DNA from: Cymodocea nodosa
Lineage: Eukaryota; Streptophyta; Magnoliopsida; Alismatales; Cymodoceaceae
Assembly (NCBI GenBank): GCA_036874045.1
Contig: CM072337.1
Location: forward strand, 7,068,001-7,132,000
Direction: 5' to 3'
Length of the DNA stretch: 64,000 nucleotides
This document shows positions 35,101 through 47,320 of this stretch, piece after piece. A model generated the notes under the pieces. It did no database searches and was not told the origin of the DNA. It saw nothing but the letters and a program-made list of their open reading frames with translations. Numbering within the stretch: position 1 is the first letter of the stretch; each line of letters opens with the position of its first letter. A program made the translations under genes and the position numbers.

Positions 35101-36316
35101 TAAACATTTGATGAGTAAAAAAGATGCAAAACCAAGATTAATTCGTTGGGTTTTATTGTTGCAAGAATTCAACATAGAAATTAAAGATAAGGTTGGAAAA
35201 GAAAATTTAGTTGCTGATCACCTCTCTAGATTAGAAAATATTCCAGCATGCAATAATGTGATTAATGAAAAATTTCCTAATGAGAGTTTATTTCTAGTTG
35301 GTAAGTTACCTTGGTTTGCAGACATTGCTAACTATCTTGCTACAGGGTTAATACCAACTGATTTATCTAAACCAGATAAGAAAAGATTGAGGTACATGGC
35401 TAAACATTATGTTTGGATGGAACCTTATTTGTATAAAATGGGTTCTGATCAAATTTTAAGAAGATGTCTTCTTGAAGATGAAATTGCTAATGTCTTAAAT
35501 TTTTGTCATAATCATGCTTGTGGAGGTCATCTTAGCCATAGAAAAACTTCTTTGAAAATTTTTGAATGTGGATTTTATTGGCCTTCTCTAATTAAAGACT
35601 CTAAAGATCATTGTAGACATTGTGATAGATGCCAAAGAATGGGAAAAATTTCCAAACGAAATATGATGCCTTTGAATCCTATCATTGAAGTTGAAATTTT
35701 TGATGTTTGGGGCATTGATTTCATGGGACCATTTCCCATTTCTTTTGGTTATTCTTATATTTTGTTGGCTGTTGATTATGTTTCTAAATGGATTGAAGCT
35801 ATCCCAACTAAGAGAAATGATGCTAAAGTTGTTGATTTTCTTAGATCTAACATTTTTGCTAGATTTGGTATTCCAAGAGCTATAATTAGTGATAATGGAC
35901 CTCACTTTTGCCATAGAGTATTTCAAATGGCTTTGAGGAAGTATGGGGTTACTCACAAGTTAGCAACACCATATCATCCTCAAACAAGTGGGCAAGTTGA
36001 GGTATCCAATAGACAAATCAAGCCCATGCTCGAAAAAGTAATCAAACCAAGTAAGAAGGATTGGGCAGAAAAGCTTAATGATGCACTTTGGGGTTATAGG
36101 ACTGCCCATAAAACTGTGTTGGGAATGTCACCATTTAGAGTAGTTTATGGGAAAGCATGTCATTTGCCTATAGAAATAGAACATAAAGCAGAATGGGCTA
36201 TTAGAACATTTAACATGTGTGTTGATGATGCAGGAAAAGCAAGAAAATATCAACTCAATGAGCTGGAAGAAATAAGAAGAGAGGCTTATGAAAATGCAAA
36301 GATTGCAAAAGAATGA
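32156..36316 (+). CDS. F gag-pol polyprotein lacking capsid; PR-RT-RH-IN
   Basis: 1386 codons from ATG 32156 (an in-frame extension to 32135 would need TTG). Order: zinc knuckle [14 protein letters not shown] within the first ~37 residues; an acidic Glu-rich linker; aspartic protease with [12 protein letters not shown] near residue 340; RT with [23 protein letters not shown] and catalytic FMDD; RNase H with [14 protein letters not shown] and [12 protein letters not shown]; integrase with a HHCC finger ([18 protein letters not shown]), [17 protein letters not shown] and [16 protein letters not shown]. No Retrotrans_gag capsid domain is present; Athila Gag normally has one before the knuckle. 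A TGA at 36314 precedes the integrase tail. Otherwise open, unlike all other ORFs here. Confidence 0.93.
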   Translation: MSNFHHNDPFKFINDFLSESACSYCHVKGHDESICTSKLFNIKIQLVEETTHVSDEYDVLHDASEFSYDFDMHKSHIDERNDVCDCSHVSSSSIEESMRNIERIIELGDSYYVATKLLRQKEDVIVIDDEEDSNVDKNVNLILRSGKTIERNILEHESEEKQSEENVDEKEENMLTRDEHKDVELEHEGVELEKCLMDETNEELIEENPVIDLEMDKKKEETSENMNNKPPFPSRLDNNKENEENEAIRTIFEKINVNMPMLELIRKIPAYGRVLKNLCTKHRKPRKKLSKQVYLTELSSSMLLDSLAKKFNDPGVPLITCLIGNVLIEKALLDLGAGVNVMPKHLYEQLGITRIKKTRTLIKLADRSYRSLMGIVEDVLIQIEDFIYPTDFIILETNAPTCEPNESTLILGRPFLATINAHINCRNGKMSISFNNKVISLNIFKRDRTINHQVDHNISVSISELFEEVENSSNEEELSAEICFLDVEDNLEHKASLQENSGEHEMNNDLILEVKERNKLKALPQNLKYAFIDKQNEYPVIIGANLIPNQEEKLMKILSKNKRALGWQLSDIVGVSPTIVQHRIILEDENYAFREPQRRLNPQMSEVVKKEIVKWLDNGIIYPISDSRWVSPVHVVPKKSGFTVVENQDHELVPTRIKTSWRVCIDYRKLNSATRKDHFPLPFVDQMLERLARHEFYCFLDGYSGYNQIPIISEDQEKTTFTCPSGTYAFRRMPFGLCNAPATFQRCMAGIFYDMNEKFLEIFMDDFSVFGKNFDICLHHLDMVLQRCVEKNFILNWEKCHFMVNEGIVLGHVISNRGIKVDKAKVDVISHLQPPKSIKEVRSFLGHAGFYRRFIHDFSKIARPITNLLAKDSEFVFDEHCLATFNQLKHALISPPIIHAPIWDYPFEIMCDASNYAVGAVLGQIIDKKHHVICYASKTLNEAQVNYTITEKEFLAVVFALDKFRPYLVCNQVIVHTDHAAIKHLMSKKDAKPRLIRWVLLLQEFNIEIKDKVGKENLVADHLSRLENIPACNNVINEKFPNESLFLVGKLPWFADIANYLATGLIPTDLSKPDKKRLRYMAKHYVWMEPYLYKMGSDQILRRCLLEDEIANVLNFCHNHACGGHLSHRKTSLKIFECGFYWPSLIKDSKDHCRHCDRCQRMGKISKRNMMPLNPIIEVEIFDVWGIDFMGPFPISFGYSYILLAVDYVSKWIEAIPTKRNDAKVVDFLRSNIFARFGIPRAIISDNGPHFCHRVFQMALRKYGVTHKLATPYHPQTSGQVEVSNRQIKPMLEKVIKPSKKDWAEKLNDALWGYRTAHKTVLGMSPFRVVYGKACHLPIEIEHKAEWAIRTFNMCVDDAGKARKYQLNELEEIRREAYENAKIAKE

Positions 36317-36601
36317 GCAAAAGCATTCCATGATAAGAAAATTTTGAGAAAGGACTTTCATGAGGGACAAGAAGTTTTATTATATAACTCTAGATTACAT
36401 TTGTTCCCTGAAAAATTTAAGACTAGATGGACAGGACCATTCATCATTAAACATATATATAATCATGGAGCTATAGCTATAGAAAATTGTAAGACAGGAT
36501 TTAAAACTGTAGTGAATGGTCAAAGACTTAAAGAATATTATCTTGGAAAAACCTACAATCATGGAGAGAGTGCTTTGTTGTTGGAACCCAATTATAATTA
36601 G
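36317..36601 (+). pseudogene. F integrase C-terminal tail after the TGA
   Basis: In frame with the preceding ORF: a KAFHDKKI segment, then EGQEVLLYNSRLHLFPEK, TRWTGPFIIKHIY, KTVVNGQRLKEYY, ending at 36601. This is the SH3-like integrase tail that normally continues from the core. A single TGA codon (36314-36316) separates them, so the core would be made without it. Confidence 0.88.
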
Positions 36602-38137
36602 TTTTTATATGTACTTAGTTGTAGATGTAGTTTTTCTTTTCTTAATTTTTAGTAATTTTTCATTATATGTATTATTGTGTTAGTAGTTAACAATAAAATT
36701 GATTATTGCAAGTTCACGTCTAAATTTTATATGCATGATTTTCAAACACTTGAAGGGTGTAGAATGGGTTGAAAGACTTTATCATTATATCATGTGTTTG
36801 TTTGACAAATTGATGTTCAACCACAATTAGAGTTAAATACATTTTATCTACACTACTTGAAGAGCAATGCACAATAGGTATGCACTAACATTTTTCACTT
36901 ATTCTTATTGTTGAAACAATCCTTTCTACATTGAGGACAATGCAGGAACTAAGTGCGGGGGGGAGGAGAAAGTAAAAAAATGTTTTAGGATGCATACTAC
37001 AGCAATGAAATTGAAAATTTTCCAAATGTAAGTTTCTTTCACAAGCAGGTTGGTGGTAAGTTTGAAAATTCGTTCTATATGTTGCATGCCACCATGTTTT
37101 ATGTGTATCCATGATAAGAACTTGCATGTCAATTTTTTTTTAGGAAATAGCTTTGTTAGTTTAATTTTGATTTTGAATTATTGCATCTTAGCCTTACTAG
37201 CATGCTACTCAATCTCCATTGTATGCTCTTAAGGTTGAGATCATTAATTCTTTACTAGTTTTAGCTTTGTTTTCATTTGAACTTAATTTCTTTTTGTGGC
37301 ATGTTGAATTTTCCTCAGTAATGTTCTTTCCTTATGATGTCTTACACTTAGAGCTGAGCTTATCTTTAAGGTAAGGATAGGAATATGCATTTGAGATGCC
37401 AACCATAGTTTCTTACTTATAACATATACACATTCTTGCACTAGACTCTTAATCATGTGGTATCTAGAGGACTCTTCTTATGACATGAATCTTGAGGAGT
37501 GGCTTAGGAAATCATTCCAATAGGTTGTCCCATGAGAAGGGTAGATATATGAATTTGGGAATAAGGTTTGATACCCGTTCTCATAAGGTTGCTGGGGACA
37601 GAGGCTAAGTAACCTCTTAGTCTTCACGTGTAAACCCTTTATGGGAGGTATCCTAAGGGTAGTGGTAGGATGTGAGAAAAGAGAGGTATCTATTCAAAAA
37701 AAAAGAAAAAAAAAAAAAAAGAAGAGAAAAAGAAGAAGTTGTTCTATAGAATGAATAAAGAAAATACTTTTATAGAATCAAAAAGAAGAAAAATTCAATT
37801 GAAAATAAAGGGGCAATGTACTAGAGGATAGAAGCCTAAAGAAACCTTCATGTATTCTTGGATTAAGTGAGATGAACCTAGATGCTATTGATTATGGGTC
37901 TAAGCACTTTGCACTTAATAGTATCTTAAAAACTTATTTTCCTTAGGTTGGCATTAGATGTCCATTCTAAATTCCTCACCATTACAGGAACTCAACTTGT
38001 GAGTGGAGATTATCTATAAGTATGGCATTACTTGGTGAGAATTTAATTTGCCTTAATTTTCTTTATTGTGTTTGTTTGTTTAAAAGGGATTCCTTAATCT
38101 TTTCTTCTTTAAATTTTGCTAGAGGACTAGCAAAGTT
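36602..38137 (+). other. F 3' non-coding region
   Basis: About 1.5 kb without a supported ORF. At 36926 begins ACATTGAGGACAATG followed by AAGTGCGGGGGGGAG, a motif pair that recurs in block H near 49090 and is typical of Athila 3' regions. A pure A/G-rich simple repeat is at 37696-37735. No third ORF is present, unlike block H. Confidence 0.75.
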
Positions 38138-38151
38138 TAAGTGTGGGGGGG
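38138..38151 (+). other. F polypurine tract
   Basis: TTAAGTGTGGGGGGG immediately before the 3' LTR; it would prime plus-strand synthesis. Confidence 0.85.
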
Positions 38152-39690
38152 TGTTCAAGCTTTAATTTTGCCCATTTTTAATGAATTTTATAAGTAATTT
38201 TGCATGATATTATATATCTATGATGGATAAATGATATTAATTATGGGTAATATAAGTCTTGAAATATAGTGCAATATAGAAATTTAATTAACAAGTGCAT
38301 CCCCCATTGAATATAATTTTACATAGAACACATTGATTTTATTTTGAATGTCCTATGTTGGCTAACGTCTCTTGGAGTTCAATTTCCATTAATTGTAGGT
38401 AACACACATATGGAAGGAGCTTAATGCAAAAGACCAAAAGAAGATGTAAAGAATCAAAAGTTGGTGGACTAAACTTTAAAGAAGAGGGCATGCCAACACC
38501 TTATTGGCCCTCCTAGATCTATGGCATCCTATTGGCTTGGTGATAAAACCAAGGTGCCACATCAAAGAGAGAGAACACATGCTAACATAAAGGCAAGGGG
38601 AGAGGAATTTCGGAGGCCAACTTGGTGTTTCCAAGGAGAGAAAGAAGGAGGAGAAGAAGCTTGGAGGTGAGGCTTGTGCTTCCAAAGAGAGACCACCCAT
38701 TCATGCTATTCACCATTCCAAGGGCTAAGGAGAAGACGTCCAAGCTTGGAGGTGGATTTGCTGCCAAGTTCCATTGAATTCAAAGCTCTAGAGAAGAAGA
38801 TAAGAAGCTCCTAAGGTAGTGACAACTCTTAGAGTTTATTATTTTCTTGTATAGAAGGAAGAATTGATGAGAAATGGTGGTGAACATCTCAATTATATGT
38901 CTTCTTAGCTAGATAGAGTTCAATGAATGTATATGAATGTTTAATTCTTCTTTTCAACTTCTAATTTGCATCCTCTATTCACGTGTATTGTTGGGGCTGT
39001 TGGTGAGGCTTTCACACGAGTGAATGACACTCATCAATGGTGGCTTGGCGCATTTGAGAAGAAGGTGTGAATTGAAAGAAGAAGAAAATAAGTGTTGATG
39101 TTCATTTGAATGAAGAACCTATCACTTATATCTAGTTGTTAATTTTAATTTCAGTAGTTAATTGAGTTTGTTATATCTTATATTGATCACATTTTGTCCT
39201 AATCAATCTCCAAAAAGAATTTCTAATGCAAGTAGTATAGTATAGTTTAGCTAGATTAGCAAATAGAATAGTTGAATGCATTTAGTATAAATTAGAATAG
39301 AGTAGTATAGTCTATTGAACCTTGTTGTTTTATTTTTCTTTCCTTAATATTGATGCATTGATATCACTTCTGAAATCACGTGGAACTTGTGTGCATGTTA
39401 TAATTGAATGAGTTGATAGATTTATAAGTAAAGAAATTGATTCACATCACCATTTTCCACTACAAATTGCCTTGAAATTGCATGATTTGTGAGCTTGTGT
39501 TAACTTTGATTATTCTACATTCACATGTCATTAATTTACTGAAGTATACCTAAGAGCTTGAAGAACAAGTTGAGTAATAGTTGATTAAGTCATAAACACA
39601 ATCCTTGTGGAAGAATGACCTGTATTTGCCATGTACACCAAAAGAACTATGCACTTGCAGTAAAGCTTGAGCTAAAAATATAGCTCAACA
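38152..39690 (+). repeat. Element F 3' LTR
   Basis: 1539 bp, matching the 5' LTR except for six transitions (near 38334, 38370, 39583, 39618, 39650 and 39672) and a 3-bp insertion in a GAAGGAGGAG purine run near 38645. Ends at 39690, followed by the ACATG duplication. Confidence 0.95.
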
Positions 39691-39695
39691 ACATG
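39691..39695. other. Right target-site duplication of element F
   Basis: ACATG, identical to 30466-30470. Confidence 0.95.
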
Positions 39696-40706
39696 CAGTA
39701 CTAACTGCCTCAGTCCAAAAATAATAAGCAACCTTGTTTTCATTCAGCATAGTTCTAGCCATTTCTTGAAGAGATCTATTCTCTCTCTCTACAACTCCAT
39801 TCTGAGAAGGGGCTCTAGGAAAGGCAAATATATGTTCTATTCCTAGATCTTGGCAAAGTTTTTCCATCTTTCATTTTCAAATTCCCCTCCATGATCACTC
39901 TTAATTTTCTGAACTTTCAATTGCTTTTCATTTTGAATCATATTTAGAAAAATTTTAAACTCCTCAAATACTTCACACTTATGTCTAAGAAATATTACCC
40001 AAGAATATCTTGAAAAATCATCAACTAGAACAAATACATATCTCTTACCACCTAAACTTTCTGTTCTAGTAGGGCCAAATAAATCCATGTGAATTAATTC
40101 CAAAATTCTTCTTGATATAATTTGCTTTCCTGATTTAAAAGAACTCTTCTTCTGTTTTCCCAATTCACATGCATCACAAATTTTATCCTTTTTAAATTTT
40201 AAATTTGGTAAATCATCTACTAGGTTCTTCTTAGCTAATTTATCTAGCTGCTTCATATGAATATGACCTAGTTTACGATGCCATAACCATGCATTGTCTA
40301 AATTACTTGCAATTAAACAGAAATCAGTTGAAGAAACATCATCAGGTAAATTTAGAAAGCATACATCATTTCTTCTATGAGCAATAAATTTAACTTCGTT
40401 AGAGTTTTCATCAATAACAAGGCATTTCTTAGATTTAAACAAAACCATATAACCTTTATCTTCTAACTGAGTAATACTAATTAAATTATGTTCTAAATTT
40501 TCAACTAGTAAGACATTATCTATAACCATTTTATCATTTACATAAACAGATCTGATACCAATAATCTTACCTTTTTGATCATTACCAAATCTGGCATTTC
40601 CTCCATTCACCATCTTCAGGTCTTTTAGGACAGATTTATCTCCAATCATATGCTTTGAAGCGCCACTGTCCATCACCCATCGTGATCTTTTAGTTTTGAC
40701 TTGCAA
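39691..40706 (-). pseudogene. E protease and integrase, right of insertion F
   Basis: The minus strand reads WVMDSGASKHMIGD (catalytic DSGA near 40660), then a protease core (NARFGNDQKGKIIG, ENLEHNLISITQL) and the integrase zinc region (LWHRKLGHIHMKQL, CDACELGKQKKSSF) and core with LIHMDLFGP and SDHGGEFEN in one open frame of about 285 codons. A frame change at about 39855 precedes VVERENRSLQEMARTML. Insertion F cuts it at 39690; it resumes at 30470. Motif residues are intact where visible. Confidence 0.9.
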
Positions 40707-41640
40707 GGACAGTCATAATCACATCCTTTGGTACCCATATTTTCTTGGGTCCATTTTTGTCAGTGGAAAATATTTGAAATCTATTTTGTTTCGAAATCCA
40801 TGTGTTATTTCGATTAACAATATTTCTTTTTAACACATAGATAACTTTCTCTTTATTAATTGTTTTCAAATAGCCATTTCCATAATCCATTTTATAGCTA
40901 TTTGAAAAATTAACAGAAGCATATGTTTTTGGTGGTTCATAGTTAAAACCTATACCAGTTCTATCACCAAAAACTTTATAACTATTAATAATATTTTTCA
41001 GTTTCTTATCTCCTTTAGTAAATGCTCCTAGTTTAAATTTTAGTCTACTAATTTCTTGTTCTAATTTTTTTATATCATTATTAGAGCTAGAATTTACAAC
41101 ACACTAATTTTTAAGATTTTCATTCAATTTTTCAGTTTCATCTTGTAGCCTTTTGTTTTCTAAAAATTTATCCTTTAGTTCCTTAATAAGTTTCGAATTA
41201 TATTTTTCAAGTTCAGACATTTTATCATGCATATCAGAACTATCAGCAACAAATTTATTTTTCTTTAATGTAGAATTTTCAGTTTTTAATACAGTAATTT
41301 CCTTTTCTAGCTTAGTAGCAGCTTTATTATTATTTGATAATTTTCTTTTTAACATAGAGTTTTCTAAACTAACATTTTTTAGTTCTTCCAATAATTCATT
41401 ATAATCATCTTGATTTATATCAGATACATTAGAATCATTATCAAAAATAATTTCCTCAGCTCTATTAGGATCAGAATGTACCTCATTAGTGTTAGCCACA
41501 AAGCAGACATTGGCTAGCTCTTTAGACTCGGACTCAGTCTGTGTACCATCAGTACTAGTACCCTCAGATGCTTCAGATTCTGTAGAATCATCCCAAGTAA
41601 CTTGGAATGCTTTCTTCTTTTCTTGATTAAATCTTCTCTA
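40707..41640 (-). pseudogene. E gag-pol linker with coiled coil
   Basis: A 131-codon open stretch (41104-41499) is rich in Leu, Lys, Glu and Asn with heptad-like spacing (LLEELKNVSLENSMLKRKL, ELEKYNSKLIKELKDKFLE), typical of a long coiled coil. It is preceded by a TWDDSTESE acidic stretch and followed by GIGFNYEPP and GPKKIWVPKDV at the protease border (40690-40890). The same block occurs in D, G and J. A stop at 41104 and others break it. Confidence 0.75.
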
Positions 41641-42544
41641 ATGAAATTTTTGTTTTCCATGAGATTTCTTCTTGTCAAAATTCTTTCTTTCATCCTTCTT
41701 TTGATATATGCATTGGCTCTGAAAATGCCCATATCTATTGTAGTTGAAGCATTTTGTAGTAGATTGCTTCCCTTTATCATGACTTTTTCCTTTCTTCCAA
41801 AATTTTCTGTATTTTCTGATAATACAAGCCAATTCTTCTGGAAACTTGTTAATAGACTCCTTAGATGGTTGTTGAGCCTTCAGTGCTAGCTCCTTTTTCT
41901 TTTCAACTTTCGTTGAGGTTTCTCCTTCCTCTTCTTTCCAATCTTTCAATTGAGTCTCGTAGGCTAACAGATTGCTAGTGAGATCTTCTAGTGTGAAAGT
42001 CCTCATATCCTTTGAATCTTGCAGGGAGGTAGCCTTAGCTTTCCAATCTTTGTTCAGGCTTCTCAAGACTTTGATAACCTGTTCTTTCATGGGAAATTTT
42101 TTCCTGAGATTTTTCAAACCATTTATAATCTCAATGAAACGAGATATGAGATCAGTGATACTCTCATTCTCTTTCATTTTGAACATCTCATACTTTCTTA
42201 GTAGGATACTGATTTTTGTATCCTTCACTTCATTTGTTCCCTCATAAGTAATTTCTAATGCACGCCAAGCTTCATGTGCAGTAGAACAGGCAAAGATCTT
42301 GTTATATATATCAATTGTGATTGCACAAGTTAGTGCATTCATTCCTCTTGCATCCATTTGTATTTTCTTCTCATCTTCATCATTCCACATGTCTTCAGGA
42401 ACATCTAGAAGTTGTAATCCACGAACCACTGCTCTCCATACCTTCAATCCATAGATTTAAAAAAGTAGTCATTTTATTTTTCCAAAAGCCATAATTATTT
42501 TCATTAAAGAGTGGAGGTCAGTGTACATGCTGACCCTCTACCAT
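41641..42544 (-). pseudogene. E gag
   Basis: The ATG at 42544 opens a gag with a PPLFNENNYGFWK motif after a stop at residue 9; a frameshift near 42450 precedes a 269-codon open stretch: MDARGMNALTCAI, ILLRKYEMFKM, LISRFIEIINGLKNL, VLRSLNKDWKA, NLLAYETQLKDW. The zinc knuckle reads CFNYNRYGHFQSQC, with the second Cys changed to Tyr. It would form particles and bind RNA; the knuckle change and breaks make it defective. Confidence 0.87.
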
Positions 42545-42583
42545 TGATCTCAGATTGATTAAATCTATTACAAAGATAACCTC

Positions 42584-42595
42584 ACTCTGATACCA
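42584..42595 (-). other. Element E primer binding site
   Basis: The reverse strand reads TGGTATCAGAGT, complementary to the initiator-Met tRNA, two bases inside the LTR edge. Confidence 0.9.
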
Positions 42596-42597
42596 CT

Positions 42598-44329
42598 TGA
42601 AAGGATCGAATGACACACTAGAGGGGGGGTGAATAGTATCCTAATAAAATTTATTTTGCTTTTAAAAACTTTGGAAGCTGTTGACACTAATGAACCCTGA
42701 TTAATTGATTTTGGAATTAAACTAGCAGTGCAGAAAGTAAAGAACACAAAAAGATTTATAGTGGTTCCCCAAACTGGGTAGTCCACTCCTCAAGGCCACA
42801 ACCTCGAGAATTCCACTAAGTGCTTTTAAGGCTAAGCACAAAACTTAAACAAGTTGCTTTTGTAGGCTAAGCAACAACCTTACAGATGTTTTTAAAGGCT
42901 AAACAAAAACCTCACACAAAGCACCAACTTTGTGTACTCAAGACCTTAATCTTGAGCAAGTGAAGTACCACACTTCACTCTCTTTACCAAGGCCCCGACC
43001 TTGTGAAGGTATACTCACAACACCCTTGTGAGTTAAGGTTTTCAAGTAAACGAGAATACAATTTAAAACCAGGAGTCATTGACTCAAAATGAAAATGACA
43101 CACAACACTAGATCAACTCCTATGAAGAGTTGACACAAAAGCTTTGAGGAGATTTCTTGATTGATCTATAGTTGATGATCTTCTGGACTTTGTTGCAGAC
43201 GAATCTTCAAGGTGTTTGTAAAATTATTGAATAGACAATTTCTCCTTTCGAGTGTTGAAAAATTCTGTGTGTGTCTCTTACAGTTTTCTACAAAAATCCT
43301 TTTTATTTTTCTTTTGAGATTTGCATAAGTGAAAAGAATTCTGAAATGATGCCTTATGCAGGAATTGATTTCCGGCAACCTTCAATCATAATAAAGTTGA
43401 GATCTACAATCAAAAGATATCTTGCCACAAAGATTAGTCAATTAATAATAGTTGCAATTTTTGTAAAAATAAAATCTTCGGAGGCTTTCAGAAAATCGGA
43501 GACTTAAATGGATAACCTGTTGAAACTCAAAATCATTTCGGATAGATAGAACTAACATATCAAAAGACCACTTAAGTCATGCATTAAAAATGGAACACGT
43601 GTCCTTCAAAAACTACGTTATAAAATATTAAAAAATAAACTATCCGATAGAGTGGACATGTTTCAGATACTTATAAAGATAACTCTCCAATCCTTAAGTC
43701 ATTTCAGATAGTTACACAGGTAACCTTCCGAAAAGTCACTTAAGTCAGAAAATAAAAGAAAACTCAACCATTCGAAGCTTAAAACAGTTTTCGGATACTT
43801 ACTAAAGATAACTCTCCGATTCTTAAGAGTTTTCGGATAGTTACATCGTAACCTTTCGAAAAGTCACTTAAGTCAAGTGATGAGAGATTGGCACGTGTCC
43901 TTCAAAAGAAAGTAACCGAAAATATATTAAAATAGAGAAACAGCTTACTCTCCAGAATAAAAACCTTAACTATCCGAAACCAAAGGGATTTCGGAGACTT
44001 ATGATAAAAAATCATATCTGGACATAAAAAGACTTAACTCATTGAAGATAAATACTTTTCGGATAGTTACTGATATAACCGTCCGAAAAGCCAAGAGAGA
44101 GAGACATAACCATTCGATTTGTCTTGTTTTGTTCGATGACTTATAAAATAACTCTCTGATCAATACACTATAGACAAAATAACTTGCCAAAATCTAATTT
44201 AAAAGATTTTGAGAACAAAGTAGTTAGCCTAAATTCATTTGAGTAAAAAGACATCTAACATATGGCACAAATAATTAAACCACATGTTTTTCATCATCAA
44301 AATTAACTGATAAAATAAATAAACTAACA
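42598..44329 (-). repeat. Element E 5' LTR
   Basis: 1732 bp, the partner of 22801-24515. Terminal TGTTAGTT (44329) and CCTTTCA (42598). The half-site array runs at 43500-44170; several pairs match the consensus better than in the other copy, for example TAACTCTCCGA near 43811. Outer flank AGGTT at 44330-44334. Confidence 0.93.
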
Positions 44330-44334
44330 AGGTT
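44330..44334. other. Right target-site duplication of element E
   Basis: AGGTT, identical to 22796-22800. Confidence 0.93.
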
Positions 44335-44545
44335 AGTTAACTCAATGAGTTATGCTTAAATATTTTTGGGTACCTTTATTGAATAAACTTTATTCAATAT
44401 TCATTTAAAATCCAAACCTGACTTCTATACAAGTTGAGTTAGTCACCTAAAACCCTATTTAAGCACTTATTACACGGGCACTTAGGTTATTCATAAACCT
44501 TTGTCTGAAAATCTTTCCTACTTGTTCTTGTTACATCCTGCGACG
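44335..44545 (+). promoter_or_regulatory. Leader of the G third ORF
   Basis: Directly right of insertion E: an inverted pair GTTAACTCAATGAGTTA (44336-44354), GAGTTAGTCACC near 44425, then AAAACCCTATTTAAG near 44449, which combines a telo-box-like AAACCCTA with a TATTTAA word about 90 bp before the ATG. The half-site variant (TCAAtG/TCAACG type) is that of the G LTR. I infer an internal promoter; no experiment supports it here. Confidence 0.45.
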
Positions 44546-46794
44546 ATGGTCTCCAAGTATTACAAAGGTCATGGCAAAAGAAAAGGAAAAAGCAGAGGAG
44601 ATGGAAAAGGAAAAGAAATAGACCATGATGAAGTTCCATGAGCTTGGTTTAAGAAAATACTTCAAGTGGACAAAAGGTTAGCAAAAATTTATAGTGAATA
44701 CTTCTTTCCTAAAGGAATACTGAATGAAATTAGATTAGAGCTTCATAACACTGATGAAAGTATTCGAAGCAAGTTTGATAGAGAATATAGAATGAAGTGT
44801 GTCAAAATTGCATTTCTGGAACAGTATGCAAAATATATGGAAAATGGTGTAGGTACATCAACTAGAATTCCTCAAACTCCTATTAGTGGTACACGACTAC
44901 ATGCATTTGAGGAAGAACATGAATCTGCTATTCCTACTCTTTTGTATTCAAAAGAAAAACAAACAAATATTGTTGTGGATAAAAGAAAAGTTGCAGGTCT
45001 TCGAAAGGCAATAGCAATAGAAAGTGCCTTAGAAGAATTAAACTAGAAAACTTTTATGGAACAATTTCAAAAGAAAATAGCAATACTTGAAGAGGAGAAA
45101 CAAAAGTGTTATAGAAGAAGAAAAATCAGAAAAATTATGTTTGAGGAAACAAAGTCTACTGGAAAAAAAAGATCAGATGAGCATTTATTTCCAAAGGATA
45201 ATGTATGTCTAGACATTGTTCCTTTTAGTGCATTTGAAAAACTCATCAGTTTCGAGCATACAGAGATTGATGAAGATAATGAGACTTTATTTTCTCTTGC
45301 TAGAAAACTTGAGAAGAAATCCAAGACAAATATTAGCTCAAGTTTTTCTATTAGTTCAAGCCTTGATGATGTAGCAATTGAAAAATTAGAGCATCAAGCA
45401 ACTGACATAGAACAAGTTATTGCAGATATAATAGAAAATGTTGAGGCAGTAACTAGTTCACAGGCTGAATTATCTAGAGTAATGTATATTGAAAAAGTTA
45501 AGACTCCAAAAGAGCTAAATGTCAACCAGCCTTCTTCAGAATCTATAGAAGCAGAGTTTGAGAATTCATAACATGTATCAATGGAAATATTTGTTGAACA
45601 AAATGAAAAATTACAGACAAATACACTTGCTATAGAATTTGTGGAAAAATTGAACTCTGAACATTCTATAGAGACTAAACTAATGAATGTTGAGCATATT
45701 GAAGATGTTCCTTACACTATTGAAGCTAAAGAATCAAGCTTACATACGCAGCTTCAAGAAAATAATTTCACAAAGGAACAACATGACATTCATTTTGAAG
45801 AAGAGGTTCTTGAAGATGAATTAAACTCTGAATCAAGGCTTCAGGTATCACCTTCTTTGTATAAAGTATTACAAATTCAAGGTAATTCAATTCATTTTAG
45901 ATCTGAGGAAACAGTGTAGAAATACAATAATCTAATTACATGTCAAATTCTACATGCTCAACCAATAAAGTTCAGAAATTTGATTTAAATAAAAGATCTA
46001 TTTGAGTTTCATGGCCTCATTCAATTCTTGCCAGTTGGAATGAAATCGAAACAATATAAAGAGCTTATTGCAGCCTTCTATAGCAATCTAGTCAAGAATG
46101 ACAATATATTGAAAACTCAAATAAATCAATAGGAGTTCACATTGTCTCCTGAATTAATTTTTGAAGTTTTGGGATTGAAAAATGAAGGTGTTGTAACTAA
46201 CAGATTTGACATGATTAGACAATTGGAATAGAACATTCACTCGCTATTAAAAATTCCAGATGTATATACTAAAATGAGATTAATGGAAAATCTGATTGTA
46301 GAGGCAAAGTTACTGCAAATATATTGCATGCCAATTTATTTCAAAGAGTCGGACACAATATGGAAGTCAGTAGAAGTTGTTTATATGCAACTTATGACCT
46401 GCTGAATAGAATTCAAATTAATTGGTTTGATGTTTTCATTTCTCAACTACAACATATGAGTTCAAAGTTATTTTTTGGTAATGCTGTATGTAGACTTCTT
46501 GCAAACCAATTAGATTTATCTGACTGGCCCTTTGAAACTAAAGGCATGAGAGCTTTTAGTGTAAAAGATTTGCAAAAATTCCAAGCTATGCATCAACCTC
46601 AACGACAACAACAACCAACAGAATGTATAGAACATATACAACCACAATAACCAAGTTATTCAGTTCAAGTAGAACAACAACCCCAGCTACCTCTTGACCT
46701 AGATGATGTACTTAACGACATTAGAAATGATATTAGGCATCTAGGTGATAAAATATGTAATGCTATAAGTAATATACTTCAGAGGGATAGATAA
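44546..46794 (+). pseudogene. G third ORF (env-position accessory protein)
   Basis: ATG at 44546, opening with a Lys/Gly/Arg-rich basic tail. Middle parts are acidic and Glu-rich (45056-45919). The core at 45960-46320 reads IKDLFEFHGLIQF, YKELIAAFYSNL, LSPELIFEVLGLKNEGV, and after a frameshift near 46318 ATYDLLNRIQINWFDVFIS and KLFFGNAVCRLL. The C-terminus is Gln/Pro-rich then LDDVLNDIRNDIRHLGDKI. Clearly homologous to the third ORFs of H and E. No membrane span is seen. Stops near 44638, 45044, 45569, 45917, 45987, 46130, 46230 and 46648. Cellular role unknown; positioned like a Sirevirus env-like gene. Confidence 0.8.
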
Positions 46795-47306
46795 ATGTTT
46801 ATTTGCTTGTATCTGAATACAAAATGTAATGTTTGTATTTATTGTTTGATTCATTGAACAATACATTTTTTTGTAAATGGTTCAATTCTTATTTATGTTT
46901 ACAGAAAGTTTAGCTGTAAATATATCCCTTGGTTTATATACTATGTAATCATCTTTTTGATTAATGACAAAAAGAGGGAGAAATGTTAAATGTTAAAAAT
47001 TCAAATGTAGAAGATGATTATGATTTTAATTGCATATATTATAAAGAGAGATAATATTTAAGTGGTTATGATAGATGATAATCTGAAAGATAATTATGTG
47101 GTTATTAAAATCTAAAAGATACTTATGTAATTATTGACATCTGAAAGTTTTATTTTTGAGAGTTGAAATTTACACAAACAATAGAAATAAGCTTAAGTGA
47201 ACTTAAGTCAACAAACTTGTTTGTTGAATTAAAAGTTAACCCAACGAAGGTCCTTTGTTGAGTTAAATATATTTCATAATTGATTTAATATGGTTTTGTC
47301 ATCATC
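46795..47306 (+). other. G 3' non-coding region before the terminal polypurine tract
   Basis: AT-rich, without a supported ORF. A purine tract AAAAAGAGGGAG lies at 46969-46980. One near-half-site pair (GTTAACCCAACGAAGG with TTGTTGAGTTAA) is at 47227-47262. Confidence 0.6.
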
Positions 47307-47320
47307 AAAAAGGGGGAGAT
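47307..47320 (+). other. G terminal polypurine tract
   Basis: AAAAAGGGGGAGAT directly before TGTTGAG of the 3' LTR. Confidence 0.9.

Larger units (their letters stand above)
30471..39690 (+). mobile_element. Element F: young Athila-type Gypsy element
   Basis: A 9.2-kb plus-strand element with near-identical LTRs (30471-32006 and 38152-39690), an Asp-tRNA primer site, one long gag-pol frame, a polypurine tract and perfect ACATG duplications. I count six LTR substitutions, all transitions, plus one 3-bp indel. It is inserted in the integrase of E. Its gag lacks a capsid domain and there is no third ORF after pol, so it probably depended on other elements to move. Domain order PR-RT-RH-IN is Gypsy. 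Confidence 0.95.
22801..44329 (-). mobile_element. Element E: Sirevirus with third ORF, split by F
   Basis: A complete but decayed minus-strand Copia element with two LTRs (42598-44329 and 22801-24515), Met primer site, gag, linker, protease, integrase, RT, RNase H, a third ORF, polypurine tracts and a perfect 5-bp target duplication (AGGTT). Without F its length is about 12.3 kb. Its LTRs differ at many positions, so it is older than F, which sits in its integrase. Every ORF has stops; RT retains YVDD. Confidence 0.93.

Noticed and set aside
32156-36601. Integrated pararetrovirus (caulimovirid) instead of a Gypsy element
   Set aside because: There is an integrase, LTRs, target duplications and an Asp-tRNA primer site, and no movement-protein region.
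37696-37735. Poly(A) tail of a LINE or processed copy
   Set aside because: A/G-rich simple repeat inside the F 3' region, without flanking duplication or LINE coding sequence.
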